64,000 nucleotides of DNA, taken from NCBI RefSeq assembly GCF_012295525.1, contig NZ_CP051167.1, forward strand, positions 2,046,001-2,110,000, written 5' to 3'. This document shows, piece after piece, positions 36,401 to 44,316 of the stretch. The notes beneath the pieces were generated by a model. That model had not been told where the DNA came from and searched no databases. It saw nothing but the letters and a program-made list of their open reading frames with translations. Position numbers and translations under genes: made by a program. Numbering within the stretch: the stretch's first letter is position 1; each line of letters begins with the position of its first letter. This DNA is from Oxynema aestuarii AP17. GTDB taxonomy: Bacteria > Cyanobacteriota > Cyanobacteriia > Cyanobacteriales > Laspinemataceae.

Positions 36401-36510
36401 TTATCTTGGTGTCGTGCGAGGAGGGGATAAACGACCTGTCGGTTATTGTTGCTTGCAATGATTGCTTGCAACAGCTCTTGCAAAAAGCTGCGATAGTCTT
36501 CTGCGTTCAT
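33406..36510 (-). CDS. TPR-CHAT protease (caspase-like) of putative conflict module
   Basis: A protein of about 1034 residues. After a helical N-terminus (NAEDYRSFLQELLQAI), eight nearly identical 46-residue TPR units (about residues 85-465) contain CYREALHVYTRDAFPQ and NNLGNAYLYRIRGERGEN. A CHAT domain occupies the C-terminus, with the caspase-type dyad H838 in AHFSCHGLF and C906 in SLSACETAM, and the usual LVAGFLFAGAPNVLGTLW. CHAT proteases cleave partner proteins in bacterial immunity and cell death, and TPR arrays act as sensors or docking surfaces. I chose the ATG at 36510; an earlier ATG at 36606 lies inside a dispersed repeat. Its likely partners are the two genes downstream of the repeat array. 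Confidence 0.85.
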   Translation of the reverse strand: MNAEDYRSFLQELLQAIIASNNNRQVVYPLLARHQDKLDLTFAEVATQWFNSQLDKNQSERNQALTSIFYLAVDLYQFPLGNRANNLEIAIACYGEALQVCTRDAFPQDWATTQYNLGNAYSDRIRGERGENLEEAIACYRGALHVYTRDAFPQEWAMTQNNLGNAYSDRIRGERGENLEEAIACYRGALHVYTRDAFPQEWAMTQNNLGNAYRNRIRGERGENLEEAIACYGEALQVRTRDAFPQDWAMTQNNLGNAYRNRIRGERGENLEEAIACYGEALQVRTRDAFPQQWATTQNNLGTAYSDRIRGERGENLEAAIACYREALHVYTRDAFPQQWATTQNNLGNAYLYRIRGERGENLEEAIACYREALHVYTRDAFPQQWAMTQNNLGTAYLYRIRGERGENLEEAIACYRGALQVRTRDAFPQDNAETLFNLGLAYRDASQLHDAYDTFKEGIDTVELIRSGIIEGGEADRQKLAEEWNKLYRHTVEVCLELEQYAAALEYVERSKARNLVELLAAIRLKPDGVSAQVWERYCQLHEQWLQLQQNRPQNGNPGPTFSASDDGEARQVRRPHPGDTATPAPNRPTLAQLRQQIDEFVEREIAPHDKQFRFGQGVQPMEYGEIQALLGEGTALLEWYLTADAIHGFLVTRHDDGPQHFATDRAAATALTELTDEYLKNYIHSQKNWRAKLPEVLQRLAAILPLQEIGAKLSNCDELIVIPHRNLHLFPFHALPLGETPGQYFGDLFSRGIRYAPSSQILHLSVRQGNVAGSPLPLFAIQNPTGDLPYTDLEVQAISKNFAPAQILAGETATKPTFSTQKDVLKTAAVAHFSCHGLFDFSQPRKSALILANARIETGSTSASKGVRSIRSRRGDFDAEACFTLPEIFDLRLPNCRLVSLSACETAMVDIQQTSDEYISLVAGFLFAGAPNVLGTLWAVNDFSTALLTVRFYELFLSRESDVSVAVALKTAQTWLRESTVGDLLKWVEDSRSIDSEEKKKLQNYLDLDWLDLDETPFESPYFWAGFTAVGQ
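35222..36260. repeat. 138-bp tandem repeat encoding the TPR units
   Basis: About eight 138-bp units are nearly identical at DNA level, with recurring GCGTCGCGGGTA and CTCCCCCCGTTCCCC blocks. They encode the 46-residue TPR units of the CHAT protein. This near-identity implies recent expansion or homogenisation. Confidence 0.92.
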
Positions 36511-36559
36511 GGGGTCGGTGTTCTCACCTATGGCGGGGGGTGACTCATGTTTCGATGAT

Positions 36560-36655
36560 AGCTCATCGATCGCCCGTACAGCACTTTCCTCTGCTATGCA
36601 AGACATTTAGATCCCCCTAAATCCCCCTTAACAAGGGGGACTTTGTTGGTGGGGG
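36560..36655. repeat. Copy of the dispersed C/G-tract repeat element
   Basis: The sequence CAGCACTTTCCTCTGCTATG, GCAAGACATTTAGAT, CCCCCTAAATCCCCC and a C-run/G-run pair lies just upstream of the TPR-CHAT gene. It matches the left part of the elements at 22411 and 31921. It adds an in-frame ATG that artificially lengthens the CHAT frame. Confidence 0.7.
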
Positions 36656-36668
36656 GTTGCGGCGGATG

Positions 36669-37745
36669 CTAACGGAGGCGATCGCCTGTTTTGAGGTCAA
36701 ACCAATGGATGGACTCCGGGGGGATCGCTAATTTCACCTCATCCCCTCCCCAGTCTACATCTGCGGATAACAACGCCCGAACTGTGGTAGATTCGTCATG
36801 CTCTCCGGTCACTCTCACACTCAAGAGGTTTTGCATTCCCAAGTTTTCCACTAAAAAGATCCGTCCGTGCACGATGAGGCGATCGGTCTCCTGGGGAAGT
36901 CTCACGTGTTCCGGACGAATTCCCATGACGATTTGTGGTGGCGTCGATAACCCTTCCGGTAAAGGAATGTGCAGATCGCCTAAAATCCCATGATTTCCCT
37001 GACAATTCAAAGTCAGTAAATTCATCTGAGGACTGCCGACAAACCCCGCCACAAATTGATTGGCGGGATGGGTATAAATTCGTTGCGGAGGGTCGAGTTG
37101 TTGGACGTTTCCTTCGTAAAGGACGGCCACTTTACTCGAAAGGGTCATCGCCTCTACTTGGTCGTGAGTGACGTAGACCACCGGGGCTTTTTGTTGTTCA
37201 AATAATTGTTTGATTTCGGCGCGTACTCGTTCGCGCAAGAGCGCATCTAAATTACTTAACGGTTCGTCTAATAAAAATACCTCCGGCTGTCGGACTAAGG
37301 CGCGACCCAAAGCCACTCGCTGTCTTTGTCCGCCGGAGAGTTGCCCGGGTTTGCGATTCATTAAATCCAGGTTTAAATCTAACAAGCGGCTGGCTTCTTC
37401 AACCCGTTTTCTAATTTCTTGGGTCGGAATTTTTCGCAGTTTCAACCCCGAGGCCATATTTTCATAAACGGTCATATGAGGATAAAGGGCGTAGCTTTGA
37501 AATACCATCGAAATATCGCGATCGCCCGGTTTTAAATGGGTCACGTCGCGATCGCCGATTAAGATTTGACCTCGGGTGGGTTGTTCCAATCCAGCAATTA
37601 ATCTTAAGGTAGTCGATTTACCGCAGCCCGACGGTCCGAGTAAGGTTAAAAATTCGTCATCGTTGACTTCCAGGCTGATATTTTTAACGGGAATCGTTTT
37701 GGAATTGTATGTTTTATTGAGGTTTTTAATCTCTAGTTTAGCCAT
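36669..37745 (-). CDS. Sugar/osmolyte ABC transporter ATP-binding protein (MalK/GgtA type)
   Basis: The 358-residue ATPase of a carbohydrate importer. Walker A is GPSGCGKSTT, the signature is LSGGQRQRVALGRAL, and Walker B is EVFLLDEPLSNLDA with the switch histidine in YVTHDQ. The C-terminal OB-fold/TOBE region (about 240-355) includes VMGIRPEHVRLP and is typical of the MalK/UgpC subgroup. It is last in the operon with two permeases and a binding protein (order binding protein, permease, permease, ATPase on the minus strand). The set resembles cyanobacterial glucosylglycerol/sucrose/trehalose uptake (Ggt). The start is supported by GCAGGAG 8 bases upstream. Confidence 0.9.
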   Translation of the reverse strand: MAKLEIKNLNKTYNSKTIPVKNISLEVNDDEFLTLLGPSGCGKSTTLRLIAGLEQPTRGQILIGDRDVTHLKPGDRDISMVFQSYALYPHMTVYENMASGLKLRKIPTQEIRKRVEEASRLLDLNLDLMNRKPGQLSGGQRQRVALGRALVRQPEVFLLDEPLSNLDALLRERVRAEIKQLFEQQKAPVVYVTHDQVEAMTLSSKVAVLYEGNVQQLDPPQRIYTHPANQFVAGFVGSPQMNLLTLNCQGNHGILGDLHIPLPEGLSTPPQIVMGIRPEHVRLPQETDRLIVHGRIFLVENLGMQNLLSVRVTGEHDESTTVRALLSADVDWGGDEVKLAIPPESIHWFDLKTGDRLR

Positions 37746-37755
37746 TTTGCGAACT

Positions 37756-37791
37756 CCTGCTATTTTTCCTGCTATTTTTCCTGCTATTTCT
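37756..37791. repeat. 12-bp tandem repeat x3 carrying Shine-Dalgarno-like motifs
   Basis: On the minus strand the unit reads AAAAATAGCAGG. The copy nearest the ATPase gene gives GCAGGAG, 8 bases before its ATG, and the upstream copies present two further AGGA motifs. Confidence 0.85.
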
Positions 37792-37838
37792 GAATAAAAG
37801 ATCGCCCCGGGCGGCGGGGGATACTCTTCTATCTTTCT

Positions 37839-38723
37839 CTACCCTTTCACCGCCCCCGCCGTTAACCCTTGTACGATCTTACGTTGGAAGAATAACACCA
37901 ATAAAATCAACGGCAACGTCCCGAGAATTGTGGCGGCGGCTAGGGCGCCGTAAGGCGTATCGAATTGAGAAGCCCCGCTTAATTGGGCGGCGGCGACGGG
38001 AATCGTTTTCATGGTTTCTTTGGTGATAAAAGTCAAAGCAAAAAGAAACTCATTCCAAGAAAAAATAAAGGTTAAAATTCCCGTAGTCACCATAGCAGGC
38101 AAGGTAAGCGGTAAAACAATTCGAGTTAACATCTGCCAAGTATTGTAACCGTCTACTTTGGCGACATCTTCTAAATCTTTAGGGAGTTGCTGAAAGAAGC
38201 TGCGCATGACCAGAATCGTCAAGGGTAAATTAATCGCCGTGTAGGGGATAATCAAAGCTAAATAGTTATTCGCCAATCCCACCGCTTTGATGACTTCCAG
38301 CAAGCCTAAAAAGAGCAGAATGTAAGGAAACAGGGTAACGATTAAAACTCCTGCCAGAATGATTTTTTCTCCCGCTATTCTCAATCGCGCCAAGGCATAA
38401 GCGGCGGGAGACCCGATCGCCAAACACAATACAGTTGAAACGATCGAGACCAAAGCACTGTTTAAAATATAGGCAAAGAACGGACGACGCACGAACAATT
38501 CCGTATAATGTTGAACGGTGATTTTGGAGGGGATATAAACATTGGGAATTGTTTCGATTTCTGGGTTGACTTTAAAAGAAGTCAGCAGTTGCCACAAAAC
38601 GGGCGCTAAGGTAAAAACTACGATCGCCGTTACGGCAATGGGAATCACGAGCGATCGCCAGGAAAAAGCGATCGATTGATTTTGATTTGAATTGTTTTGA
38701 TTTGAGCTGGATGCTGTTGCCAT
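37839..38723 (-). CDS. Carbohydrate ABC transporter permease (MalG/GgtD type)
   Basis: A 294-residue inner membrane permease with six predicted helices. The EAA loop motif is DVAKVDGYNTWQMLTRIVLPLT, with AMVTTGILTFIFSWNEFLFAL after it, typical of MalG-type subunits. The Asn/Gln-rich N-terminal 20 residues are cytoplasmic. The gene is separated from the ATPase by 93 bases and from the other permease by 64 bases, and is presumably one transcript with them. Confidence 0.9.
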   Translation of the reverse strand: MATASSSNQNNSNQNQSIAFSWRSLVIPIAVTAIVVFTLAPVLWQLLTSFKVNPEIETIPNVYIPSKITVQHYTELFVRRPFFAYILNSALVSIVSTVLCLAIGSPAAYALARLRIAGEKIILAGVLIVTLFPYILLFLGLLEVIKAVGLANNYLALIIPYTAINLPLTILVMRSFFQQLPKDLEDVAKVDGYNTWQMLTRIVLPLTLPAMVTTGILTFIFSWNEFLFALTFITKETMKTIPVAAAQLSGASQFDTPYGALAAATILGTLPLILLVLFFQRKIVQGLTAGAVKG

Positions 38724-38787
38724 AATCTACAAATTAAATCAGATCGAATTACAAATTAAATATCTTTCAAAGATGGTCACAATTTAA

Positions 38788-39693
38788 CTAAATTGGATCG
38801 CTACTATGGCGAGATTTCGAGAGAAAATAAGCGGCGATCGCCACCACGATAATTAGGAGCAAAAAAGTCACCACCACTAACGCCGCACCATAACCAAAAT
38901 CGAGATAGCGCATGACATTGGCATAGATATAAACCGAGACCATTTCAGTTGCTCCCCCGGGGCCGCCTCCAGTCATCACTTGAATGAGATCGAAAATGCC
39001 GAAAGCTTGGGCGAACCGAAATAGTAAGGCGATCGTAATTTGTGGCATTAAAAGCGGCAGCGTAATTTGGCGAAAACTCTGCCAAGGCGTGGCGCCGTCG
39101 ATCGCGTGAGCTTCGTATAAATCCTCGGAAATGGATTGCAATCCAGCCAGCAATAAAATACTAATAAATGGAGTGGTTTTCCAAACATCGGCGACCACGA
39201 CCGCCACCATTGCCAGGGCTGGATTTCCCAACCAGTTAATCCCTTGTTGGATCAGTCCCAAACGCATTAAAATATCATTGACGACGCCGAATTGATCGTT
39301 AAAAATCCACGCCCAAGCTAACGCCATAATCGCAGTCGGTAAGGCCCAAGGAATAATGGCGATCGTGCGAACGGCGCCCCGTCCGGGAAAAGATTGATTT
39401 AAAACGAGGGCAATTCCCAACCCAAAAATCAATTCTAAAATCACGGATGCTGTTGTAAAAATGCTCGTATTCCAGATACTTTGCCAAAAGCGACCGTCTC
39501 CAAACATACGGGCGTAATTGGACAATCCTGTAAATTCGGCTTGCAAGTTAGTCCCGAGGTTTTCAGCGAACAAACTCAAGACGAATGCACGTCCGATGGG
39601 ATAAGCAAAGACGAGTAATAATAACAGCAATGCGGGGGTAACGAGAATCCACCCGGTGAGTTGGTCTCTACCTCGAATTGTATCGATTTTCAT
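38788..39693 (-). CDS. Carbohydrate ABC transporter permease (MalF/GgtC type)
   Basis: A 301-residue permease with six predicted helices beginning LTGWILVTPALLLLLLVFAY. The EAA motif is EAHAIDGATPWQSFRQITLPLL, cited here as 20 residues plus its end, and is preceded by TPFISILLLAGLQSISEDLY. It pairs with the MalG-type permease that follows. It lies 191 bases downstream of the binding protein gene, and that gap contains a 15-bp direct duplication at 39724-39753. Confidence 0.9.
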   Translation of the reverse strand: MKIDTIRGRDQLTGWILVTPALLLLLLVFAYPIGRAFVLSLFAENLGTNLQAEFTGLSNYARMFGDGRFWQSIWNTSIFTTASVILELIFGLGIALVLNQSFPGRGAVRTIAIIPWALPTAIMALAWAWIFNDQFGVVNDILMRLGLIQQGINWLGNPALAMVAVVVADVWKTTPFISILLLAGLQSISEDLYEAHAIDGATPWQSFRQITLPLLMPQITIALLFRFAQAFGIFDLIQVMTGGGPGGATEMVSVYIYANVMRYLDFGYGAALVVVTFLLLIIVVAIAAYFLSKSRHSSDPI

Positions 39694-39723
39694 GGAAGAA
39701 GTTGTAGATTTCTACAATCGGCT

Positions 39724-39753
39724 AAAATTCAATCGGTGAAAATTCAATCGGTG
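39724..39753. repeat. 15-bp direct tandem duplication
   Basis: The sequence AAAATTCAATCGGTG occurs twice in tandem between the binding protein and first permease genes. Confidence 0.8.
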
Positions 39754-39884
39754 AAAAACGGGGGTTAAAAGGCGATCGCCATTGAAGCCATGAGATCGGC
39801 ATACCTTATATGAGAAACGATCTCGGGAGAACGGGACGGGCGATCGCGGTATTAAGTGAGGTAAATCGCTACTCTCCACGCGAT

Positions 39885-41249
39885 TTACTGCCCTAATAAC
39901 CTGCGAGTTTCGGCGGCGGCGCTTTGCATGGCGTCTTCCGGGGTCAATCGCCCGCTTAACGCCGCCGTGAGATAGCGTTGTAAAATATCGGAGGCTTGGG
40001 CGTATTGGGCGACGGGAGGACGCAAAACGGCGTTATCTAACACGCTTAACAGTTCGGGATAGTGACCGTATTCGGCGACAATTTGGGGGTCGGTAAACAG
40101 CGATCGTCGCGAGGGAACGTAGCTGGTGGATAAGACGAATTGGCGTTGAAATTCTTCGCTACTGAAATATTGAATAACTTTCCAGGCTTCCTCGGTATAG
40201 GCGGTGGTGGAAGAGATGCCCAATCCCCACCCACCTTGACAGCCGCCACTGTTATATTTGGGGGCATGAACCATCGGTTTGAGGGCAATTTTTCCGGCAA
40301 TGGGCGAGTCATCTTTATTGGCTTCTCGCCATACATAAGGCCAATTTCTTAAAAATACGGATTCGCCGTTAATGAAAAACCGAAGCGTTTCATTTTCGGT
40401 GTAGGTAGTCACGCCTTTTGGTGTAATTCCAGTGTCGATTGTTGCGGTTAAAAATTTGACGGCATCGATCGCATTGGCGCGATCGAGTCCGACGGTATTG
40501 GTTGCGGGATCGATCCAAAAACCGCCATATCCTTTGAGAACTTCGACGAACATCGCCGAGAGTCCTTCATATTGTTTTCCTTGCCAAAGGTAACCCCAAT
40601 CGGCTGGGGAATTTTCTTGTAAATTGGCGGCAATGGTTTGTAATTCTTCAAAGGTTTCTGGAGGATTGTAACCACCTTCGGCTAATAAATCGGTGCGGTA
40701 ATAGAGCATTCCGACATCCGATCGCACGGGAATGCGATACAGTTGGTCTTGATAGCGTCCCGCTTCGATATCCCCTGGTAAAAACTGGTTGAGTTCGGCT
40801 TTGGGGATGCGATCGTCGAGGGGTTGTAGCCAGCCTGCGGCGGCGAATTTCGGCGCCCAAACCGTATCCATATAGACGAGATCGTAAGGCGAATCGCCGA
40901 GAAGAAAGGCGGAGGTATAGAGATCTTCAATTAAATTAGTGGCGTTGGGTCCTTCGATGATATTGAGGTCGATTCCGGGGTTTTCCGCCTCGAATTGGGG
41001 GACGAAGGGTTGCCATTGACTGGCTTCGAGGGCGTTCATCAAGATGTTAATCGTAACAGTTTCTTGACCGTAAGCCGGAAGAGCGAACAAAAATTTAAAA
41101 CTGAGCATGACTAAGGCCGTGCCCAGTCCTAAAATGCTGTAAAATTTATATTTGCAAAAGTATTTTGACAAATATTTTGACAAATATTTTGACAAGTATT
41201 TTGACAAGTATTTTGACAGGGTTTTTAAGCGGGTAAATGAGTTTTTCAT
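39885..41249 (-). CDS. ABC transporter sugar/osmolyte-binding protein (GgtB-like)
   Basis: A 454-residue family 1 solute-binding protein. It has an unusually long basic N-terminus in which SKYL is repeated, then a hydrophobic core (YSILGLGTALVMLSFKFLFA) and probable cleavage after AYG. The mature domain has INILMNALEASQWQPF, GPNATNLIEDLYTSAFLLGD, YDLVYMDTVWAPKFAAAGWL and GCQGGWGLGIS. These segments resemble GgtB, which binds glucosylglycerol, sucrose or trehalose in Synechocystis. The ligand here is inferred. It is first in a four-gene operon with both permeases and the ATPase. Confidence 0.85.
   Translation of the reverse strand: MKNSFTRLKTLSKYLSKYLSKYLSKYLSKYFCKYKFYSILGLGTALVMLSFKFLFALPAYGQETVTINILMNALEASQWQPFVPQFEAENPGIDLNIIEGPNATNLIEDLYTSAFLLGDSPYDLVYMDTVWAPKFAAAGWLQPLDDRIPKAELNQFLPGDIEAGRYQDQLYRIPVRSDVGMLYYRTDLLAEGGYNPPETFEELQTIAANLQENSPADWGYLWQGKQYEGLSAMFVEVLKGYGGFWIDPATNTVGLDRANAIDAVKFLTATIDTGITPKGVTTYTENETLRFFINGESVFLRNWPYVWREANKDDSPIAGKIALKPMVHAPKYNSGGCQGGWGLGISSTTAYTEEAWKVIQYFSSEEFQRQFVLSTSYVPSRRSLFTDPQIVAEYGHYPELLSVLDNAVLRPPVAQYAQASDILQRYLTAALSGRLTPEDAMQSAAAETRRLLGQ
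41161..41220. repeat. 12-bp tandem repeat x5 in a signal peptide
   Basis: Five units of TATTTTGACAAR encode repeated SKYL in the n-region of the binding protein signal sequence. A degenerate unit stands at 41149. Copy number changes would lengthen or shorten the n-region in four-residue steps without loss of frame. Confidence 0.92.
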
Positions 41250-41661
41250 ATTGCCGATCGCTTTGCAAATCTATGCGGGCGATCGCGGCTAGCATCAAAA
41301 ATTGATTGCAATGGTCAAGTCGGTTGTCGATCCTTGGGGATGGCAACACGATCGCTCGCTCAGACTTGAAAATCTCGAATTTTTTAGAGAACTGCCGTCC
41401 ATTTTACCAAGGGTTCTGCGATCGCGGGTCGATCGACGATTTGAATTGTTACGAAGCTTAATTTTGTTAAGAAATACTTCTTCAATTGGTGAGCTTTTTA
41501 GGGGGGCGAAGCCACGAATCAGGCAAAAAATTGCTTGGCGACTAGCCAATTTTTCAAGATTCGACATCTACCTAAAGATAGAAATGAGGCGAAGCGATCG
41601 CCCGTTTCGGCAAAAAAAAGCAACCGAGCGATCGCCATTCGGACTCATTTTAACTCTCAAT
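41250..41661. other. Intergenic, 412 bases
   Basis: This separates the binding protein start from the end of gvpF, both on the minus strand. It must contain the promoter of the transporter operon. A long plus-strand frame (41302-41859) crosses into gvpF antisense and is not protein-like. No RNA gene is recognised. Confidence 0.4.
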
Positions 41662-42402
41662 TTAATCGGAGTTGAGCCGTGCGAAATTGAAGGGGGCTGT
41701 AAAATTGTTGTAGCGGATGCGCAGGCGACCTTCAAAAGCGCGATCGAGACGTTCGACGCGATCGCCGAATTCGGTTTCTCGATCCCAAGGAATCAAATAA
41801 GCGGCATTATAAATCATCGCTTCGGTAAGGGGATCGTTTTCCACCCTATCGATCGCTAGAGCATTGAGTTCGTGGTGAAAGCGATCGATAATCCCCTGTT
41901 TTTGAGCTTCGAGCGATCGCTCCAATTCCTGACCGATGGCGATCGTTTCTTCCATGCTTAAAACTTTCCCTTGTAAGTTATCTCGTTTCGCTTTTAATTC
42001 CGGTTGGAGATCGAGTAAGCGTTGTAACTCTTCGTTCGTTTCCCAAAAGATTTTAATCCCGACTTCTCGATTTCCCGTCAACTGTTTTAACAACTCGTGC
42101 AACTGTTGGCGATGAGGGACGAGTAACTCCTTCTCGACGGCTTGCCAGCTTTCGGCGATCGTGCCGAATTTCAAGGGGAGAACCGTTCGATATCCGGCGT
42201 GCATGGCTTCTTCCAAGACGGTTTCGTGGCCGAGTAAATTGCGCCGACTGGCTAAATAGCGTTGTTGTTTGGCTTCGGAATATAAAAACACAAAATCATC
42301 AAAAATATGAGTTTTAACGGGTTGTTTATCCAATCCTTCTAGCTCTAATTTTTGCGGTCCCGGGAGGGGAAAAATACCATACAAGTAAAATCCGTATCTC
42401 AT
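41662..42402 (-). CDS. gvpF: Gas vesicle protein GvpF/GvpL family
   Basis: A 246-residue protein of the GvpL/GvpF family, minor gas vesicle shell or assembly proteins. It starts MRYGFYLYGIFPLPGPQKL and contains HETVLEEAMHAGYRTVLPLKFGT, cited as the family core, NREVGIKIFWE, and the C-terminal NDPLTEAMIYNAAYLIPWD. The frame continues upstream to 42609 but overlaps the nfi gene and is not protein-like, so I chose the ATG at 42402. No other gvp gene (gvpA, C, N, J, K, G) is within the window, so this is an isolated copy that may act elsewhere or be a relic. Confidence 0.85.
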   Translation of the reverse strand: MRYGFYLYGIFPLPGPQKLELEGLDKQPVKTHIFDDFVFLYSEAKQQRYLASRRNLLGHETVLEEAMHAGYRTVLPLKFGTIAESWQAVEKELLVPHRQQLHELLKQLTGNREVGIKIFWETNEELQRLLDLQPELKAKRDNLQGKVLSMEETIAIGQELERSLEAQKQGIIDRFHHELNALAIDRVENDPLTEAMIYNAAYLIPWDRETEFGDRVERLDRAFEGRLRIRYNNFTAPFNFARLNSD

Positions 42403-42523
42403 GTACAATTTTGCCTTTAAATGTGCCTGCAAAGCGTTGAGTGTTATTCTAATACAAGATAATAAATCAGAACATTGAAAGCATTGAGGGGTTGCCCGAG
42501 TTTCCGTCTCTCGTGCGATCGCC

Positions 42524-43195
42524 TTAATTAGTTTTGTCTTCGCGCGAAAGGCGATCGCTCCAGCGCGTCGTTTCCGGCAACCGATACTTGGAGGTACAGC
42601 GTAAGACATAATCGATCGCCGTTGTGAGAGCGACTCGGTGACCGATGGAGACGTAAATCGGCTTGACTCCGGTGCGCGATCGCACCACGGCGCCGATGGT
42701 TTCGCCGCGATCGAGGAGAGGTTGCCAATGTCCGCGACGGTTGCTTAAGGCTTCGTGTTCGCCGATGAGGCGCGATTTAGCGACCCCGATCGCCGGAAGG
42801 TCGGTAATGACACCGAGATGACACGCCAAGCCGAAACGGCGCGGATGGGCCAGTCCCTGACCGTCGCAGAGGACTAAATCCGGGGTAATCTTCAATTTTT
42901 CTAAGGCTTGTAACACCGCCGGGACTTCGCGAAAGGAGAGAAACCCGGGGATGTAGGGAAACGTGGTCGGGGTTTGTGCGATCGCGCGATCGCACAATTG
43001 CAAATCCGGGAAGCTCAAGACGACAACGGCGGCCCGGGTGAGGGAATCGGAGTGCTTGTAACCGACATCGACGCCAGCGACGTAGCGGACCTCGGCCAAT
43101 TCGTCGGTGGTGACGACTTGCGATCGCAACTGCTCTTGAATGGAAATCGCCTCTTGAGTATTGCTGGGCCAAGCATGAGGGGGGTTTGTCTTCAT
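42524..43195 (-). CDS. nfi: Endonuclease V (deoxyinosine-specific)
   Basis: A 223-residue DNA repair nuclease that cuts near deoxyinosine arising from adenine deamination. The signature motifs are RYVAGVDVGYKH (first acidic residue), TFPYIPGFLSFREVPAVL with the wedge PYIPG motif, LCDGQGLAHPRRFGLACHLG and GVAKSRLIG. The ATG at 43195 gives the usual family length; an earlier in-frame ATG at 43222 would add nine residues. It is 121 bases upstream of gvpF on the same strand. Confidence 0.92.
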   Translation of the reverse strand: MKTNPPHAWPSNTQEAISIQEQLRSQVVTTDELAEVRYVAGVDVGYKHSDSLTRAAVVVLSFPDLQLCDRAIAQTPTTFPYIPGFLSFREVPAVLQALEKLKITPDLVLCDGQGLAHPRRFGLACHLGVITDLPAIGVAKSRLIGEHEALSNRRGHWQPLLDRGETIGAVVRSRTGVKPIYVSIGHRVALTTAIDYVLRCTSKYRLPETTRWSDRLSREDKTN

Positions 43196-43449
43196 AAAAC
43201 TAAATGACTGAGTGACACCCATCGTTTTTAAGGTCTAGCATAGAACAATACAGTTGTCGTACTCGAATATCTTGGCACGATCGCGTAGATACCGCTTTCG
43301 GGTAACTATTTTTTGAGTTCAGTTTTACTGCAAATTGGATGGCGATGGAGGATAAGACTTAAATTTTTTGGAAAATATCGGTCAATTTCTCTGTCAGTGA
43401 GGTTCCATTGAGTGGAGAAAGCGAAAAACACAATACAGGTAAATTGATT

Positions 43450-44310
43450 ATGAGATCGAATCGAAATTCAGCAACCTCCTATGATGCCAAAAATATTCTG
43501 ATTATTGCGGGAGGCATTGCGGGAGCTTTTGTTTTGCTGCTGGCGATTACTGCCTTAAAACCGTTCGTGATTGTCGATGCGGGACAGCGCGGCGTTCTCA
43601 AGAAGTTTGGCGCCGTTCAAGATACGGTATTGGGGGAAGGTCTCCATCCGATCGTCCCGATCGTTTACAGCGTCGAAAAAATTAGCGTTCGCGTCGATAA
43701 AAGCGATATTCCGGCCCAGGCGGCCTCGAAAGATTTGCAAGATGTGAAAATGAATGTTGCCCTCAACTGGAGCATCGATCCGCAAAAGGTCAATGAGGTT
43801 TATCAGAGTATTGGCGATTCGGAACAGGTGGTGCAGCGTATTATTTTCCCGGCAGTTTCCGAAGTCGTGAAAGCGGCGACGGCGAAGAAAAATGCGGAGG
43901 AAATTATTACCAAACGCACGGAATTAAAAGACGAAATCGATCGCGAATTGCAAGCTCGGCTGCAAGATTACGGGTTGATTATTCGGGATATTTCTTTAGT
44001 CGATGTCGCGTTTTCGCCGGAGTTTGCGAAAGCGATCGAAGCGAAACAAATTGCCGAACAAGATGCTAAGCGCGCCGTGTTTCGCGCCCAACAAGCGGAA
44101 CAAGATGCCCAGGCAGAAATTAACCGCGCGAGGGGACAAGCGGAAGCGCAACGGCTGTTAAGAGAAACGATTACCCAGGAAATTTTGCAACAGGCGGCGA
44201 TCGAGAAGTGGAACGGTCAGTTTCCGATGGTGATGGGGAACGATGGCGCGCTACCGTTTATTAATATCAATCCGGGGACGGCGGGCAATCGCGCGCCCCA
44301 AGGGCAATAA
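43450..44310 (+). CDS. Prohibitin family protein (SPFH/Band 7)
   Basis: A membrane-anchored scaffold protein of 286 residues. One N-terminal helix (ILIIAGGIAGAFVLLLAITA) is followed by a Band 7 domain (about 40-215; VIVDAGQRGVLKKFGAV, GLHPIVPIVYSVEKISVRV) and a coiled coil rich in A, E, Q and R (about 205-260). It resembles Synechocystis Slr1106-type prohibitins, which form large ring complexes in the membrane and associate with FtsH proteases. I chose the ATG at 43450; a TTG at 43408 would add 14 residues. It is convergent with glycerate kinase with only 6 bases between the stops. Confidence 0.9.
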   Translation: MRSNRNSATSYDAKNILIIAGGIAGAFVLLLAITALKPFVIVDAGQRGVLKKFGAVQDTVLGEGLHPIVPIVYSVEKISVRVDKSDIPAQAASKDLQDVKMNVALNWSIDPQKVNEVYQSIGDSEQVVQRIIFPAVSEVVKAATAKKNAEEIITKRTELKDEIDRELQARLQDYGLIIRDISLVDVAFSPEFAKAIEAKQIAEQDAKRAVFRAQQAEQDAQAEINRARGQAEAQRLLRETITQEILQQAAIEKWNGQFPMVMGNDGALPFININPGTAGNRAPQGQ

Positions 44311-44316
44311 GCGGTT

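Noticed and set aside
41302-41859. 185-codon plus-strand frame
   Set aside because: It runs antisense into gvpF, whose protein matches a known family, so the plus frame is a shadow.
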